DNA of 64,000 nucleotides from Antedon mediterranea (Eukaryota; Echinodermata; Crinoidea; Comatulida; Antedonidae). How positions within the stretch are numbered: position 1 is the first letter of the stretch; each line of letters starts with the position of its first letter. Under the pieces are notes generated by a model that searched no databases, had not been told where the DNA came from, and was given only the letters and a program-made list of their open reading frames with translations. The position numbers were made by a program, and so were the translations under genes. Below, piece by piece: positions 44,101 through 54,200 of the stretch. The stretch is taken from the NCBI RefSeq assembly GCF_964355755.1, contig NC_092678.1:22176365-22240364 (forward strand), given 5' to 3'.

Positions 44101-47100
44101 AACTATGTTGATATAACGTTTGCGGTACACCACGTATATTAGTTCTGAAAAGAGCTGTTGAGTTTTCTCGATGTTTCGATCAATATGCTTTGATCGTCCT
44201 CAGGAGTGAGAACTTTATATCAACATTTGATTTTGCCATGCAAGCCTTAAAAGATAAGATATACTGTACTGTTTACCAACGATAACAACGTTGATATTTC
44301 ACATGGGTCATTATCCGCCATGTTATACAACCATGGTTAGGCCTACAGGTAGTTGGGTGTATGACATGAATTTAAATATTTGGTTTGAAGATACTGTACA
44401 ACGTTCCCCAACGATAACAAAGTTGATATTTCACATGGGTCATGTGTGAATACCATAGAACCGGCCATGGAATTTCTTACATAGCCAACCCTAATTTTAA
44501 TCTAAATATAACTTTTGCAAGAAGTGCGCCATATTTGGAAACTTCTTAGTGACGTCGATGACGTCAATACCATTAACTAATTGTATGTTTTAACCTTTAA
44601 CAGCATTTTTTGACGATGATCGGAGCGTGCGTGTCGATCCCTTTGATTTTGGCGCCAGCGATTTGTATCGGTAACGACCAGGTTGCGTTAAGTGAACTCG
44701 TCGGAACAATCTTCTTTGTGTCTGGCATGGTTACACTTTTGCAGACGACTTTTGGGGTTAGGTAAAGTAAACTGCTTACTTCTATTTTGGCTCTACACTG
44801 AAAAATGAATAAAAGATAGATATTTCTATTGTATAAAGGCACAATTGGGCTTAACTCAACTATTGAATAGTATTATGCTTCATGAATATTATTAGGTCTA
44901 CGCACTTTCAAAATAACCAAAGTCAAAGAAGTATAGGCCTTAATCGTATTCGAAACAACTACCACCGCGACACCTACCACCAAGAAAACCAACACCCGGG
45001 CAACTATCATCCGGACAACTATCATCCGGACAACTACCCCCTATGACAACTACCATCGAAAATAGTATGATTAATTCGACTACGTAAGAGAGTATACCAA
45101 AAGATATGACCGACAACAGATTTTTGTTTTTCTCAATTAAATAACTTTCAAACATTTCTTTTTATTAGTATCTAAATTCTGTTTTACAGGCTTCCTATTA
45201 TACAAGGGGGTACTTTCACTTTTCTCACGCCAACGTTCGCTATATTAAGTATCAAAGGAGATTGTCCCGCACCTTTACCAGGTAGGTACTATGTTTGTTT
45301 ACGAAGTAAACTAGTATACATGTTAGTATACTTAGTTCAAGAATGGAGTCTACATGCCTGTATGTGTAAATAAAGCACCAGCGATATGTCGTTGGGAAAC
45401 CAGGTCATAATTAAGTTGTAGCCTAGGCTCCTATTTATGTTTTTTTTATATTGTTTACACAATAACTATAATTATTATTTCGTTTTTAGATGATGCTACA
45501 CAAGACGAGTTGGATGAGGCTACCGAAGTATGGCAATCACGAATTCGTGAGGTAAAAATCGGAATCTATAAAGTTTAAATTAACGAAATTAAAATGGAGA
45601 AAACAGTTTTTTCTATCTACAAACATACTATATAGGCTACAGAGCAAGGATACTTTTACAGAGAACATCATTTTTAGCAAGACCATAACATTCAATACAA
45701 AAAAATAATATAATAATAGGCCTAGCGTGTACGGTATGCTTTTGATGTTCCTAATCCTATGTTAAGCTCTGTTTACTATCAAGCTACTTTTTAATGAGTT
45801 AGTGGCCGAGCGGTTAAGACAGTGAAACCGTAATTAAGTAGCCATAACATCGGCAAGGGTTCGAGGCTCACTCGCTCCATGGTTCTGGTGGTAGAACGAG
45901 TCTTCTCGGATAAGGACTATAAACCGTAGGTCCAGTGTACACATAGCTCATGCGCACTTTAAAGAACCTAGTACATCTTTCGAGACGAGTAGGTGTTTAC
46001 CCCGGTGTACTAGTCCACACAAACACAGCCACTGTCACACACAGCCACTGTGCAAATTGGGACTGGGCCGTTTTAGAGGTGTTTACCACCTGTTGGTCCA
46101 GATCCTTCACTAACTGAGTTAGTGAGAAGTCGAATAAATAAGAAATAAAAATAAAATAAATAAAATAATGTGGAATATGCCCAAATATGGTAGTGATATG
46201 CCCAAATATGGTACTGATATGACATCATCGTGTCCATATATGGGCACATCACATTTTTTTAAACAGCACACGAATAAAAAATAAAGTACATGTATTTTTC
46301 TTGTCTTTCTACAGGTTCAGGGTGCGATTGTGGTTGCCTCAATTTTTCAAGTCATTATAGGATTCAGTGGAATTATGGGATTTATTTTGAAATACATCGG
46401 GCCATTGGCTATAGCACCGACGATCGGTCTCGTAGGGCTTTCTTTATACGGAGCTGCAGCTTCACGAGCTGGCGTACACTGGGGAATATCAGTTCTGTAT
46501 GTATGAGAACAGCTTTTTGTTTTTATACTTCTACACAATAATATTTGTAGTGTATTGTGATGGTACATAATTTTGTTATTTTGTAACGTTCTGATAGGCC
46601 TACAATTGAAATTCTTCGAACGAAAACACAGCAACTTGTTAAAGCTAAATGTGTCTCACTGAAAATGCTGTCTAACAATGGTCTTGAATCGAATACATTC
46701 ATTATCTTGTGTATGTTTCAGCAACATTTTGAGCTCGTTTTATTATATTTTAAAATATTTTTAGGACACTTGGGCTTGTTATAATGTTCTCGCAGTACTT
46801 GAAAAACATCAACGTGCCCATAGGCATTTATAATTCCAACGAAGGCTGCCACACGGTTAAGTTTCCAATGTTCAAATTATTTCCAGTAAGTAGAAACATT
46901 TCTTTAATTCATAAATTACATCGTCTAAAAACCTCTGTCTACACGATCAAACTAGTAGTGATATGCCCAAATATGGTAGTGATTGATATAATCATGTTCA
47001 TATATGAACATATCACATGTTTTGTCACATAAACTTTACGTTGATAGTGTAGACAGAGCAATCTTCATGTATTCGAACTACGACTTGTTTTTAAGTGTTT

Positions 47101-49851
47101 TTACGTTTTTTATATGTTTAACATGCATAAGAAGACACTCAATTAATAATCTTTCCATTCATCTTTTATACACTACTAAAAGTAAGGCACAAAACTTTAG
47201 AAAGCGTTTTATTATTTCTTTCAGGTTATATTAGCTATAGTCATATCATGGATTTTCTCCGCCATTTTTACTGCTACCGACGTCTTTCCAACAAATTCTA
47301 CTGAATACGGTTACGGAGCGCGGACTGATATTAACACTGATGTTTTGAAGCAGGCACCTTGGTTTCGGTTTCCATACCCGTGTAAGTAAAAAGTCCTTCA
47401 CTTGTGATTGGTCAAGTTGCCTGCGTTACATGTACGTCCTTGCGTTGCGTCATAGTGGGGCCGAGACCAAGCTTTACTAAACAAGTACTTAGGCGCAAAA
47501 TTTAAAACATTGTATGGCTTACACAACTAACTTTATCAAATCAATAATCACTTCCACAGTTCAATGGGGTACGCCTATCGTTACGGTAGCCGGTGTCTTT
47601 GGTATGCTATCTGGAGTTTTAGCATCCATGGTCGAGTCTGTCGGTGATTACTATGCATGCGCTCGACTTTCTGGCGCGCCCCCTCCACCGGATCATGCAA
47701 TAAACCGTGGAATTGGAATTGAAGGCATCGGGTGTATACTGGCTGGTTTGTGGGGTACTGGCAACGGAACAACTTCATACAGTGAGAATATTGGGGCAAT
47801 TGGAATTACTAAGGTGGGTAAACATTCTTTCCAACATAATCTGGCGGCTCTAGTGTGTGAAAGCTCTTTTAATTAATAAAGGAAATTGCGCATGCGCATT
47901 ACGATGACATGTGGTCAGTCTTTGAATCTATCGCGTATTGTAGGCCTATTTGTACAGCGATTATGTTATGGTTTTCTTCAGGTTGCCAGTCGTCTGGTCG
48001 TACAAGTGGCGGGAATCCTTATGATTGTGCTTGGTCTGTTTGGCAAGTTTGGTGCAGTTTTTGTAACTTTACCGGATCCAATTATCGGAGGAGTGTTTTG
48101 CGTAATGTTTGGTAAGGCCATCCGATCTCACAAAAAATAAAATTGATTGATTTAAGTAAATAACAATACAGAAAACAAATAATTCTTAATATATTCGCTC
48201 TATCTTGTTGTGATCTGATATTTTGCTATGTCTTGTTGTGATCTGATACTTTGCTCTGTTTTGTTGTGTTCCGAAACTTGTCGGATAATGAAAACATATT
48301 CTTTTCTTTAGGCATGGTAACTGGCGTAGGCCTATCAAATCTTCAGTTTGCTAATATGAACTCGTCCAGAAACATCTTTATCATAGGCTTTTCATTACTG
48401 ATGGGCCTAGCTCTTCCCTGGTGGTTCGGTGCCAATCCAGGGATTATCGATACAGGTAAACCAGTGCTTTTTTAGTTTTGTACTCATTGTTTTGTGAAAT
48501 GCCGAATTTTCCCATTTCCAACCCACCATGTTGACTATTTCTCGAATTATTATCTATCCATAGCAACAGACAATTTTGAATTGGCTTAAGGGGCATTCAT
48601 ACCTGCTCTGTTTCGCGGAACGGAAGACGGCGCCATTAATTAAACATTTCGCGCCGTCTTCCGTTCCGTAAAACGGAAGACGGCGCGCCCTTCATTTCAA
48701 CATGACGCGCCCGTCTTCGGTTCCGCAAAACGAAACATACCTTCATCATTATCACTCGTTGTCTTATTATTAACAATTATCGACGACCAATGTACTTTTT
48801 TTGATAACTTCGGGGTTCTTTTACATTGATAGGAGTCGAAGAAATTGACCAGATCATAACCGTATTGCTGAGTACCAGTATGTTTGTTGGAGGGTTAATT
48901 GGATTCGTATTGGACAACACTATTCCAGGTAAGTTTTTTAAAGAGTCACCTGAAGAATTACCGAATGCAGCATTCGGCAGTTGCATTGAAATTGGTCTAA
49001 AAAAACACATTTTTCGTACAAATTTGCCGTTCTAATGATATAGACTAATGGAGAGAAAGGAGCCCTAGCTCAGCGCTAGTATCGGACTTAGGACTTAACA
49101 GGAGAGAGGAACACATTTTGGCTTAGTGCTATTATAATATATAAAGAAATTATCTTTGATGACATATTTACAAGAGAGTTAATATATATATTTTTTTTTA
49201 TTCAAGTTGAAGTATCTATTCAGTACCTGATGATTCATTTTTACAGTCATTACATTTTTACATTTTTCAATTTGTTTAGACGATTTGAAAGATCGATATA
49301 TTGATTACTATTTCTTTAATTCTTGTCACTTTGCACTTGTACAGGAACCGACGAGGAACGTGGAATATTAACATGGCGGCGCCTTCTATCAACTGCAGAC
49401 GAATCAGAAATGGAAGACCCAGCAAAAACGTACGACATTCCGTTTGGTATGAAGTACATCCGGAGCAAGGAATTCTTCTCTTATTTGCCGTTCTGTCCTA
49501 CTTTCCCAGCACCCGGATGTAAGTCATCAACAGATGAAGAAGGTAAGTACAGAGCGAATCTATCATTTTAAAGCCTTGTCTACACTATCAAACTATGTGA
49601 CAAAATGTTGTGCCCATATATGGACATGATGATGTCATAATTATCACTACCATAATTTGACCATATCACTACCATGTTTGGACACATCACACTTTTTTTG
49701 TCAAACTATAGTTTGATAGTGTAGACAGAGCTTTATAAGAATATATTGACATGGGCTAAAGATCATGAAGAAAGTGATAAAACATTTCTTATTTAACGTA
49801 TTTATTTTAGTGTATGGTGAGGACAATCCTGGTCTGGACACCCAGATGTAG
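38122..49851 (+). CDS. SLC23A-like: SLC23 family transporter, copy A (likely nucleobase type)
   Basis: Fourteen exons: 38122-38184, 43712-43867, 44604-44761, 45190-45281, 45490-45551, 46315-46496, 46765-46885, 47225-47381, 47560-47813, 47982-48111, 48312-48455, 48833-48928, 49345-49542, 49811-49851. They join in phase to 617 aa, close to the usual 600-650. It is a multi-pass plasma-membrane transporter of the NAT family. The QH motif (GLQHFLTM) spans the exon 2/3 junction. [19 protein letters not shown] is followed by the NAT signature E406-N-x-G-x4-T-K415. Vertebrate ascorbate transporters have P at the first signature position and nucleobase transporters have Q or E, so I favour nucleobase uptake. 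The cytoplasmic tail is short. Exons 3-12 match copy B in length and phase. Intron 1 (5.5 kb) is swollen by a dead LINE. Exon 1 is short and assigned by its match in style to copy B (both end V-E, phase 0). Confidence 0.9.
38940..41452 (+). pseudogene. 5'-truncated, frameshifted L1/Tx1-like LINE
   Basis: A reverse transcriptase fragment starts at NKTPESDG (about 38950). It continues through [15 protein letters not shown], motif [23 protein letters not shown] and motif C LADDTVLY. After the RT domain come a [14 protein letters not shown] block and a C-terminal [17 protein letters not shown] zinc-knuckle-like motif. The frame breaks between 38950 and 39021, in an A-run at about 39779-39791 and at about 40370-40400, and an in-frame TAG is at 41031-41033. 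The endonuclease domain and ORF1 are absent. The 3' end has an AATAAAAACAAACAAA tail near 41440. It lies in intron 1 of SLC23-A, in the gene's orientation. It is dead, and I describe it as a relic only. Confidence 0.9.
41520..41663 (+). mobile_element. Separate LINE-like 3' tail
   Basis: A small hairpin (GGCGGGTTACTCGCT) precedes GAGTATG and an (AATAA)n tail at 41636-41660. This is the pattern of a LINE 3' terminus distinct from the one at 41450. Confidence 0.45.
41929..42099. mobile_element. MITE-A copy (CCAAT subfamily)
   Basis: TTAATTAAAGCTTGCTTCCCGC at the left and CTAGTGGGAACCATGCTTTA at the right. The core has GGACCAATCACAAGCG. It lies in SLC23-A intron 1; 42.1-43.3 kb beyond it shows nothing recognisable. 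Confidence 0.85.
43316..43463. mobile_element. Foldback element, orientation 1
   Basis: TTGATATAAAGGGTACGGTA at the left is matched by the inverted TACCGCAAACTTTATATCAA at the right, with pairing extending about 40 bp through the AAAAGAACT/AGTTCTTTT region. The core reads GACGATCAAA...TTGATCGAAACGTCGAGG. It shares ends and core with 44108-44223, which is flipped. Confidence 0.8.
43877..44060. mobile_element. Hairpin-ended element, copy 2, with 9-bp target duplication
   Basis: The left end is a palindrome (CAGACTTG-CCC-CAAGTCTG) and the right end another (GTCTGG-AAC-CCAGAC). It shares TATGAAACGCCATATGTGCC with 15609-15762. GTGGGTGTA flanks it on both sides (43868-43876 and 44061-44069). The left flank is the splice donor of exon 2, so the element landed 9 bp inside the intron and copied the donor sequence. 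Confidence 0.8.
44108..44223. mobile_element. Foldback element, orientation 2
   Basis: TTGATATAACGTTTGCGGTA begins it and AACTTTATATCAA ends it. The interior (GATGTTTCGATCAATATGCT, GATCGTCCTCAGGAG) is the reverse of the core at 43.4 kb. It lies in SLC23-A intron 2. Confidence 0.75.
44314..44348 (+). pseudogene. Decayed duplicate of the 3' end of SLC23-A exon 2
   Basis: TCCGCCATGTTATACAACC followed by ATGGTTAGGCCTACAG and a GT aligns with the exon 2 end TTCCGCCATGGCATACGACC and AGGATTGCAG|GTGGGT. Flanking intron sequence is duplicated too: GGGTGTATGACATGAA occurs at about 44063 and 44354, and CGATAACAA.GTTGATATTT at about 44281 and 44411. The conserved W and the Gly-Leu-Gln end of the real exon are lost, so it is not expected to be used. 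Confidence 0.6.
44953..45052. repeat. Short CCGGACAACTATCAT array
   Basis: Three to five degenerate copies of the motif that fills the TIR element at 3.6 kb. Here there are no obvious TATTAAGGGG ends. It lies in SLC23-A intron 3. Confidence 0.7.
45762..46263. mobile_element. MITE-B copy split by a SINE
   Basis: The left part TTAAGCTCTGTTTACTATCA is at 45762-45790. The right part (two CCCAAATATGGTA units, CCATATATGG at 46234-46243, GGGCACATCACATTTTTTT) is at 46166-46263. Between them lies the SINE listed next. The terminal right repeat is reduced. Confidence 0.8.
45795..46165 (+). mobile_element. tRNA-derived SINE
   Basis: The head has box A TGGCCGAGCGGTTAAG and box B GGGTTCGAGGCTCAC, resembling tRNA-Leu or tRNA-Ser with a long variable arm. 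A unique body of about 280 bp includes GCGCACTTTAAAGAACC and GAGTAGGTGTTTACCCCGGT. The 3' end is an A-rich (AATAA)n tail. It inserted into a MITE-B, with AATG-like sequence on both sides as a possible target duplication. The internal pol III promoter boxes look intact. It lies in SLC23-A intron 5. Confidence 0.85.
46390..46487 (+). other. Tract 1 of near identity with SLC23-B
   Basis: By my count this 98-bp part of exon 6 differs from 55583-55680 at 2 positions. The preceding 75 bp of the same exon differ at 18 or 19. It encodes the [10 protein letters not shown] to GVHWG region. Confidence 0.85.
46930..47060. mobile_element. MITE-B copy
   Basis: ACCTCTGTCTACACGATCAA at the left and GATAGTGTAGACAGAGCA at the right. 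It begins 45 bp after the exon 7 donor of SLC23-A. Confidence 0.85.
47398..47477. mobile_element. MITE-A right half
   Basis: CACTTGTGATTGGTCAAGTT through GTTGCGTCATAGTGGGG to AAGCTTTAC. Only the right half is present. It begins about 16 bp after the exon 8 donor of SLC23-A, in a 178-bp intron. Confidence 0.75.
47580..47794 (+). other. Tract 2 of near identity with SLC23-B
   Basis: By my count this 215-bp part of exon 9 differs from 56825-57039 at 3 positions. Sequence on both sides (the first 20 bp of the exon, and exon 10) is clearly diverged. It encodes the [12 protein letters not shown] motif and the E-N of the NAT signature. Confidence 0.88.
48592..48748. repeat. GC-rich multi-arm foldback
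   Basis: CGGAACGGAAGACGGCGC (48616-48633) is perfectly inverted as GCGCCGTCTTCCGTTCCG (48651-48668). A third arm ACGGAAGACGGCGCG starts at 48673 and a fourth GCGCCCGTCTTCGGTTCCGC lies near 48706-48726. Outer TGTTTCG...CGAAACA also pair. The GC content contrasts strongly with the surrounding AT-rich intron 11 of SLC23-A. Confidence 0.88.
49570..49735. mobile_element. MITE-B copy
   Basis: AAAGCCTTGTCTACACTATC at the left and TTTGATAGTGTAGACAGAGC at the right, with CCATATATGG at 49614-49623. It starts 28 bp after the exon 13 donor of SLC23-A. Confidence 0.88.
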
Positions 49852-49970
49852 TCATTGTTTCATCATACTGCACTGCAAGATCTTGTCAAAGACACGATTC
49901 TCTCTCTTATTCGGTGCAGGCACACTAGTGCCGTACGGTAAGCTTGTTAAGTTGTATCAGAAAAAAACAT

Positions 49971-49976
49971 AATAAA
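49971..49976 (+). promoter_or_regulatory. Candidate poly(A) signal of SLC23-A
   Basis: AATAAA 120 bp after the stop codon; a second is at 50154-50159. Confidence 0.45.
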
Positions 49977-50332
49977 ATGGGATAAGTTATTTCTTATACC
50001 CTGCCCATCTTTAAAATCCGAGGAGACTGATCAATACGTCACGTCCTGTAAGCCTGGACATAACTAAATTGTTTATTCGGATTAATGTTCTCGCCGCGTA
50101 AAAAGACTAGAGATACGCGCTTGTCTGTACTATGTACAATGTGACGTATGTTGAATAAAGTGTACGTCTATAATGCACTTCCTACAGAAGAATGTACAAA
50201 TATGACAATAGGATAATAGGAGTTGACTTGCCTTTATTTAGCAGCTGACTAGATATGTAAATAATGTAATGGGAAATCTTATGGGGTGATTAACACAATG
50301 CTATATATACTTTTTAAAATATTAATAATTAC

Positions 50333-50500
50333 TTAAGCTTGGTTCCCACTAGAACGTAACGCAAGCGTTTTAACCAATGACAAGCGAAGTTATAGACAGT
50401 TAGCAATCACAAGCGAATAAGCCATCGCTTGTGATTGGTCAATTTTACTTTCGTTGCGTTACGTCCTTGCGTTGCGTCGCTAGTGGGAACCACGCTTTAG
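50333..50500. mobile_element. MITE-A copy (CCAAT subfamily)
   Basis: TTAAGCTTGGTTCCCACTAG at the left and GCTAGTGGGAACCACGCTTT at the right. The core has TAACCAATGACAAGCG and GCTTGTGATTGGTCAA. It is about 740 bp upstream of the SLC23-B start codon. Confidence 0.9.
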
Positions 50501-50641
50501 TGTACATTACATTGAATTGATAAACTCATTTTACTAACAATGTAGTAGAATTCGTAGAATCAGACGCATTATGTGCCTTTTCTTTAACTGTAGTATTATC
50601 TACATGCTTGAATAGTATTAATAGGCCTATGTGTTTCATAT

Positions 50642-50818
50642 AATGCTTGGTTGTCACTAGCGACGCAAAGCAAGTACGTATAGTGCAACATAAGTACGTA
50701 TAGTGCAACGTAAGTACGTAAGTGATTTGACTAATCGCAAGCAATGGATTATTCGAGCTGTCGCTTGTCATTGGTCAACTCGCTTGCATTGCGTCTCTCT
50801 AGTGGGAACCAAGCTTAA
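50642..50818. mobile_element. MITE-A copy (CCAAT subfamily)
   Basis: ATGCTTGGTTGTCACTAGCG at the left and CTAGTGGGAACCAAGCTTAA at the right. It includes a small internal triplication of GTACGTATAGTGCAAC-like sequence. It ends about 420 bp upstream of the SLC23-B start codon. Confidence 0.85.
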
Positions 50819-51235
50819 GTCTATCATGCCGTACGCATGAAATCAAGATTTCAATCTATACTAAACTGAATTAATAGTTTATTAATAGATATATTAATTG
50901 TATAGGCCTATATGTTTTAATATAAAAAAATAAAATTGTTATAAAAAATAGTTTGCTAATGTAATAAATAAACGTGTATAATACTTACATAAACATAATG
51001 AAATTTGTATATATTCGTACATTTTTTGTTTATATCGAATAAAATATATTTCTGTACAATTTTTAACATATTAATTGGTTGTTGTATATTGTATTAGTAA
51101 CTGTGTCGGACAATAAACAGCGCCGCCTGCACCTCACAAAATCCGTCTTATTAATTACTATACCGTGTCGGTTTCATTAATACTGTCCATTCATTATTAA
51201 GTCACTTTACGGATAGACCACGCCAAGCAAACAGG

Positions 51236-54200
51236 ATGATCACTGACGGAGCCTCTGAAGCGTTGAACACCACTGAAAAGAACGGCGCTGCCGCGGTTGA
51301 TGTTGAGGTTAGTAAAAATATAGGCCTAACAACATTCATAGAATTTAATTATCGTATATTGTGTATTTAGATAATGATATTGCCATCACCTTCCATAAAT
51401 ATATATATAACTATATAGTATACATGTAATATTGTATATACTATACCAAGTATAAGTGTGTGTGTATACCAACATCTGTTTACAGTTATTGATATAATAA
51501 AAGTACATACTGGCACAAATACCTTAAACGTGGTTCCCACTAGCGACGCAACGCAAGGACGTAACGCAACGCAAGTGAATTGACCAATCACAAGCGATGG
51601 CTTATTCGTTTGTGATTGCTAACTGTCTATAACTTCGCTTGTCATTGGTTAAAACGCTTGCGTTGCGTTTACATCCTTGCGTTACGCTCTAGTGGGAACC
51701 AAGCTTAAAAGAGCCATGTTACGTGGATACATTGCGTTACAAATGGGCTTGTTTTAAAAAGTACGTATGCCTACGCAGTTTTTGGAATAAATGTACCTGT
51801 ATTTAATTCAAACAACATGGCAATTCGAAGTAATTAGTTTTTAAGCCATGCTTATAGATAGTATTATCATCCCATTGTATTATACCTTATTGACGTCATT
51901 TTAGCAATTAACACAATGACGTCATTTTCGTTCATTTACATTTAAATAATGGAGAGAAAAAACCCTTCATAATCTCAGCACATTTCATGATATAACAACA
52001 TTCTTATGAACAGCCTTTGTTACGTGAATTGTATTCCATTGCTATCAGGTATAATCCATACAATTACTTGAATCAACAACACTCAACACAACCTACACCT
52101 CATAGTACTCTTGACCATGGGGAGCGTCATTGACGAATTCTAAGAAATTACAACGTCCGGCTTATTATTATTATTATTATTAAAGCCACTACAACTCTTA
52201 ATTTGTATTTTCTCACAACATTTCAAACCCACGTGGTATCGCGTTTCTCTGTTCCGGCAAGCTATCATATGGGAGCTTCAAAGTGCTGGAGAATGTGGAG
52301 CGGTGTAAATAGTTCCTCTGCTTTTTTTTGGCTATTTTAGGATATTTTATGGATCATTTTTGTGTGTAATAGCTTAAAAACATTGTATTAGGCGCTATAT
52401 AAGACTTATTACCATTATTATGTATATACTTATTAATTAATGAAGTTTATATTGCATAGTGTCCTAATTATTTTTGGCCTACTCCGATTTTAATGGTTGG
52501 GTTTCAATTGGTACAACAGGCTTCAACATTAACAATTAAAACCCGTCACAATAGTATTAGAAAGTATATATAGTAAATACGAAATGTCTTGTTCCCTAAA
52601 CAAACATTTTAAATCCTCAAACATTAAGTCGTAAATCAAATTAATTTTTGATACTGTACCAACAACAGGAAATTAAATAACATTTGTTTTCATATGAAAT
52701 ATGAATGAAATACTATTATAACACCTTGGACTAATTCCATACTTGAAGGCCAGTGACCAATTAGCGAGAAATGATTAGCGAGAAATGTTTACCGTAACTA
52801 ATCCAAGTAGCTTAACAACAGTTTTGCCATTTGGAATGCAACCATATTGTCATTACTAAAAATAAATAAAGTAGGCCTACGTTATTAGAATATTACCGTA
52901 TTTCTATATTGGGTGGCCATATCATTAAACTAAAGCGTGGTTCCCACTAGAGTGACGCAACGCAGTGACGTATTTGCTGTATTGCGTACTGTAATCACAA
53001 GTGGAACCGACGCACGACACAACAGTGCAAACATCGCGGGTTTTATTTCACGCAGGCGGGGGAAAATACAATTATTGGAAAGGCATTTGCTTACGTTGCG
53101 TAGGTTGCGTTACGTTGCGTCGCTAGTGGGAACCAAGCTTTAGAAGCTGAAATGAAGTGCTGAACTTAAACATTTGAATGTTCCTTATTTCGCATGTCAT
53201 TTTCGAAATGGATAGTTTTAAGAACGAAATAAGCGTGGACATGCTGATTAGTTTTTTAAAATCATATTTTCTAAAACAGTTGTTGATATTATTAATGAAT
53301 ACATGCAATGATATAATAATTATTATATTACTGTCACTTTTTTTTGATGGATTGTAATGCATTTCGCAGTTTTTTAGAATAAATCTACTGTGATCAATCA
53401 AAAGAAAATATGTTTTCATAAGCCATGCTCAGTACAGTATTAACACCCTATTGTTCCGTGAACTTAACCCATATACCTTATTCGCAATGACGTCATCTTG
53501 GCAATCAACACAAATGACGTTATATAACTGAGGGCCATTAGGTGTATGAAAGTTAAGTCCGCGCCGATGCGTGGCTTTCTGCAACTTCGAAACGTGACTG
53601 TTTTTACAATCGTATACTATCGATTTGATACTCTTAAATGAAAATAATATAATCAATTTAAAATTTATTATAATAAATTAACACAAAATTAAACAGCCCA
53701 CACATCCGCCAACGACCAATTAAAGTTATATTCACGGGAAGAGTAAAATCATTCTTTCCGGCGCGGCCTAACCGTAAATTGTAAGACCGGGTGTTACACC
53801 GGATGCGCTCATCCCAAACCGCACAGTTCAAGTTCAATTTGTTCCGAAAGTAAAATCAAGCGCGTGTCGTTAATTAGAGATGTGTGATATTTTTCGCGCC
53901 TTAATTGTTTACGTTTCTTCATAGAGATATTATAGTGAACTATAATACTCTATATAATATCTCTATGGTTTCTTAGGGACGCCTTGTTGATACGTTTTAT
54001 CGATTTATATAAAATTATTCCGGAATATTATTTACGATTATTTACAATGTCACTGTAATCTAATTATTCATTAATTTTCATAATAAAATAACCATATAAT
54101 ATTTCCATTGTGGGTTTTTATCTTTTTTTTTTCATTCAACATATTTGTGGGTTTAATTTAATTACGACCAGTTCCAGTGATTTACTTTTTTGTTTAAAAA

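Larger units (their letters stand above)
49852..51235. other. Spacer between the two SLC23 genes
   Basis: 1.4 kb separates the stop codon of copy A and the start codon of copy B. It holds candidate poly(A) signals, two MITE-A copies with CCAAT boxes and AT-rich sequence. The last 150 bp should carry the copy B promoter and 5'UTR. No TATA box was recognised at a suitable position. Confidence 0.6.

Noticed and set aside
46290-46541. 83-codon + strand frame and minus-strand frames over SLC23 exons 6 and 9
   Set aside because: These are alternate frames of conserved coding exons. The true frame is fixed by splice phase and match between the paralogues.
47886-48140. Two overlapping + strand frames reading through SLC23-A exon 10
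   Set aside because: They run across the acceptor at 47981 and donor at 48111. Only the exon portion is coding.
49057-49110. tRNA-like CCCTAGCTCAGCGCTAGTA
   Set aside because: Only a box A-like stretch is present. No convincing box B or cloverleaf follows.
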